A stretch of DNA of 45,142 bases from NCBI GenBank assembly GCA_022562295.1, contig JADFPO010000017.1, positions 1 to 45,142 of the forward strand, read 5' to 3'. Position numbers and translations under genes: made by a program. This stretch comes from Gemmatimonadota bacterium. Its GTDB lineage: Bacteria; Gemmatimonadota; Gemmatimonadetes; Gemmatimonadales; GWC2-71-9. This document shows positions 43,383 to 45,142 of the stretch, in pieces; positions within the stretch are counted from its first letter, which is position 1; each line of letters opens with the position of its first letter. The notes beneath the pieces are model-generated. The model was given only the letters and a program-made list of their open reading frames with translations. It did no database searches and had not been told where the DNA came from.

Positions 43383-43454
43383 TGGCGCGTTCGTTAAGGC
43401 GCACCGCACAACGCCGGCAAGCATTTATTAGCGCTCGAACCGACCAGCGGCCTG

Positions 43455-44672
43455 CTAGGAATGGGCCGGCACGCGGGCACCCAACACCTCCGCAATCTGC
43501 TCCAACGCCCACTCCAGATCTGCTTTCTCAACCACCAGCGGGGGCGCGAATCGCACGACCTGTTCGTGCGTCTCCTTGGCCAAGATGCCACGCTGCATGA
43601 GCTGCTCGCAGTATGGGCGTGCGGTTCCGCTCTCGGGTTTGATCACGACCCCGACCATGAGACCTCGTCCGCGTACTTCGGCGACGTGGGGCGAGTCCAT
43701 CTGCCGTAACGAGTTCATGAACCAATCCCCGAGTTCGAGCGCGCGTTCGGCGAGGTTCTCGTCCACGAGCACCTTCATCGCGGCCCGAGCAATCGCGGCT
43801 CCGAGCGGGTTGCCGCCGAACGTCGACCCGTGATCTCCCGGCTTGAACACGTCCATGACCTCATGGTCGGCCAACATCGCTGACACAGGGTAAAAACCTC
43901 CGCTCAACGCCTTGCCAACCACCATGACATCGGGCCTCACCCCGTCCCACTCGCAACAGAACATTTTGCCGGTGCGGCCAAGCCCGGTCTGGATCTCGTC
44001 CGCGATCAACAACACCCTGTTGCTACGGCAGATCTCGGCGGCCTGTGCGAGATAGCCCTCAGGGGGAATGATCACACCCCCTTCGCCCTGCAGAGGCTCG
44101 ACGAGGAAGGCCGCCGTGTTGGGTGTAATCGCGTCCTCGAGAGCTTTCGTGTCACCGTACGGGATGATCTTGAATCCGGGCGTGAACGGACCGAAATCCG
44201 TGTTGTACGAATGTTCGGTAGAGAACGAGATGACCGTCGTGGTGCGCCCATGGAAGTTGTTCTCGCACACGATGATCTCGGCCTGGTCCGCAGCAATGCC
44301 CTTCACCTGGTACCCCCACCGGCGTACCGCCTTGATGGCGGTTTCCACCGCTTCCGCACCCGTGTTCATCGGGAGCGCCTTTTCGTACCCAGTGAGATCG
44401 CACAACTCGTGAAGGAACGGACCCATCTGGTCGTTGTGGAACGCGCGCGAAGTCAAGGTCAGCCGGTCGAGTTGGTCTTTGGCGGCCTGGACGATGGCGG
44501 GATGGCGATGCCCCTGGTTGACGGCCGAGTACGCCGCAAGGCAATCGAGATACTTGTTGCCCTCGACATCCCATACCCACGCGCCCTCGCCACGCGTCAG
44601 GACGACGGGCAGCGGGTGATAGTTGTGGGCGCTGTACTGATCCACTTCTGCCAGGAAATCGCTCTTGCTCAT
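43455..44672 (-). CDS. rocD: Ornithine aminotransferase
   Basis: A class III PLP aminotransferase converting ornithine to glutamate semialdehyde. The 405-residue protein starts MSKSDFLAEVDQYSAHNYHPLP, a typical RocD N-terminus, with NTGAEAVETAIK (PLP phosphate), NNFHGRTT, LLIADEIQTGLGRTGKM and the PLP lysine Lys254 in VGKALSGGF. GAGGA lies eight bases before the ATG at 44672. A promoter with two operator-like palindromes lies about 110-165 bp upstream. Ornithine could come from arginine catabolism; arginine deiminase is encoded elsewhere in this window. Confidence 0.93.
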   Translation of the reverse strand: MSKSDFLAEVDQYSAHNYHPLPVVLTRGEGAWVWDVEGNKYLDCLAAYSAVNQGHRHPAIVQAAKDQLDRLTLTSRAFHNDQMGPFLHELCDLTGYEKALPMNTGAEAVETAIKAVRRWGYQVKGIAADQAEIIVCENNFHGRTTTVISFSTEHSYNTDFGPFTPGFKIIPYGDTKALEDAITPNTAAFLVEPLQGEGGVIIPPEGYLAQAAEICRSNRVLLIADEIQTGLGRTGKMFCCEWDGVRPDVMVVGKALSGGFYPVSAMLADHEVMDVFKPGDHGSTFGGNPLGAAIARAAMKVLVDENLAERALELGDWFMNSLRQMDSPHVAEVRGRGLMVGVVIKPESGTARPYCEQLMQRGILAKETHEQVVRFAPPLVVEKADLEWALEQIAEVLGARVPAHS

Positions 44673-44780
44673 CTCACACGTCCTCGGTGGTCTGGCCCCT
44701 TCCCTGTTCCAATCTAGGGCTGGTTCAGGCTCGTTCCCCAACCCAGGACACCTGAGACGGCGTACGGGCATCGGGCTGCA

Positions 44781-44817
44781 ATGGATAAATATCCATTTGA
44801 ATGGATAATTATACCAT
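44781..44817. promoter_or_regulatory. Two operator-like palindromes at the rocD promoter
   Basis: Site A, ATGGATA-AA-TATCCAT (44781-44796), is perfect. Site B, ATGG-ATAATTAT-ACCAT (44801-44817), is nearly so. The left half-sites start exactly 20 bp apart, about two helical turns, so two dimers could bind one face of the DNA. Site B covers the -10 and site A covers about +5 to +20, the layout of a repressor operator. The AT-rich block stands out from the GC-rich surroundings. It does not match the ArgR box I know. Confidence 0.7.
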
Positions 44818-44836
44818 CTAGCATCCCTGCCCGCAA
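44808..44836 (-). promoter_or_regulatory. rocD promoter
   Basis: On the minus strand TTGCGG (44836-44831), 17 bp and a perfect TATAAT (44813-44808) predict a start near 44800 and a leader of about 128 nt. The -10 lies inside palindrome B. Confidence 0.75.
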
Positions 44837-44878
44837 CTCATCATGGAATTTTTAACTGAACCGGCGTGGGGAAATCCT

Positions 44879-44920
44879 ACAAAGCCCACAGCGACGTAAG
44901 ACACAGTGGGGCTTTGTTTT
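44879..44920. terminator. Bidirectional terminator-like hairpin after tRNA-Val
   Basis: ACAAAGCCC (44879-44887) and GGGCTTTGT (44909-44917) form a 9-bp perfect stem. On the plus strand a TTTT follows; on the minus strand the stem itself ends in TTTGT. It begins nine bases after the tRNA 3' end and separates the tRNA transcript from the rocD promoter. The stronger T run points rightward, where no gene is evident. Confidence 0.6.
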
Positions 44921-44925
44921 ATGCA

Positions 44926-44999
44926 TGGGCGGTACTGGATTCGAACCAGTGACTTCCGGTATGTGAAACCGGCACTCTAACCAACTGAGCTAACCGCCC
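44926..44999 (-). tRNA. tRNA-Val (anticodon CAC)
   Basis: On the minus strand the 74-nt cloverleaf is complete. The acceptor stem pairs GGGCGGT with ACCGCCC. The D arm contains TAGCTCAGTTGGTTAGAG. The anticodon stem CCGGT/ACCGG encloses the loop TTCACAT (anticodon CAC). The T arm contains CTGGTTCGAATCCAG. The discriminator is A and CCA is not encoded. Confidence 0.96.
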
Positions 45000-45014
45000 G
45001 ATGACAGAGCGAGA

Positions 45015-45043
45015 AGGTTAACGAGCCCCGTGGCCGGCTGCAA
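45015..45043 (-). promoter_or_regulatory. Candidate promoter of tRNA-Val
   Basis: TTGCAG (45043-45038), 17 bp, TAACCT (45020-45015). The predicted start is about 8 nt before the mature tRNA 5' end. Each hexamer matches consensus at only about half its bases, so the spacing and position carry most of the weight. Confidence 0.45.
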
Positions 45044-45068
45044 TGCGATCCCCGCTGAGGGGAACGGA

Positions 45069-45142
45069 TTAGCGGTCCGGCTTTTTCCCGGCCAAGAGAA
45101 TGTTGTCCGACAGCGCTCGCGGAAACAGGCGCTGCATCGTAC
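45069..45142 (-). CDS. C-terminal end of an unidentified gene (cut by window edge)
   Basis: In the frame ending at TAA (45071-45069) the last 24 codons read TMQRLFPRALSDNILLAG followed by KKPDR. The balanced composition looks coding, and the tRNA gene follows after about 70 bp. I do not recognise the family from so short a tail. An internal Met could also make it a 22-residue frame. Confidence 0.4.
   Translation of the reverse strand, partial: TMQRLFPRALSDNILLAGKKPDR

Noticed and set aside
44926-45142. Integration site of a mobile element at tRNA-Val
   Set aside because: No duplicated tRNA 3' segment, integrase or composition break within the window.
1-45142. CRISPR arrays, insertion sequences, rRNA genes or phage genes
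   Set aside because: None seen: no regularly spaced identical repeats, transposases or rRNA sequences.

Overview
The window is a dense, GC-rich stretch of a bacterial chromosome. An outer-membrane-type β-barrel candidate, a lipoprotein, no sporulation genes and the gene content and order suggest a diderm; Gemmatimonadota is my best guess, inferred from remembered gene order and protein style and not from any search.

Layout. (1) 1-551: the 5' part of a leftward fatty-acid desaturase and a 380-bp intergenic region holding two kinds of degenerate short repeats. (2) 552-4054, rightward: a ClC chloride channel/antiporter with CBS domains and a large secreted, probably outer-membrane, protein. (3) 4072-39894, leftward: a nearly unbroken run of about 32 genes, most touching or overlapping by 1-35 nt. 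In transcription order (right to left) it reads obg, dprA, hemW, hrcA, dnaJ, mutS2, dnaG, a zinc-ribbon coiled-coil gene, recJ, rsmD, coaD, pta, a three-gene partner-switching module (STAS antagonist, HATPase kinase, GAF-SpoIIE phosphatase), ksgA, rex, arginine deiminase, a DnaQ-like exonuclease, an MBL hydrolase. A new promoter and attenuator-like leader then drive infC, rpmI, rplT, pheS, pheT, a small coiled-coil gene, zapA, a candidate 6S RNA, rny, folD, xseA, xseB, ispA, dxs, nadK, recN. (4) 39993-43352: a class-3 L-asparaginase (leftward), divergent from a cold-shock protein and ribosomal protein S21, then a lipoprotein with an Ig-like domain and TolB/PD40 repeats. (5) 43455-45142, leftward: ornithine aminotransferase with a recognisable promoter and two operator-like palindromes, a tRNA-Val(CAC) gene, and the tail of an unidentified gene.

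How it fits together. The large cluster combines replication/repair (dnaG, recJ, mutS2, recN, xseAB, dprA), translation (infC, L35, L20, PheRS, KsgA, RsmD, Obg), heat-shock control, RNA decay, isoprenoid precursor synthesis and cofactors. Redox control is visible: a perfect Rex operator lies directly on the rex start, and rex is followed after 8 nt by arginine deiminase, so arginine breakdown may respond to NADH/NAD+. The most interesting non-coding structures are the infC leader (nested antiterminator versus terminator), the candidate 6S RNA overlapping the end of zapA, the paired operators at rocD, and heptad-period repeat arrays found in two separate intergenic regions.
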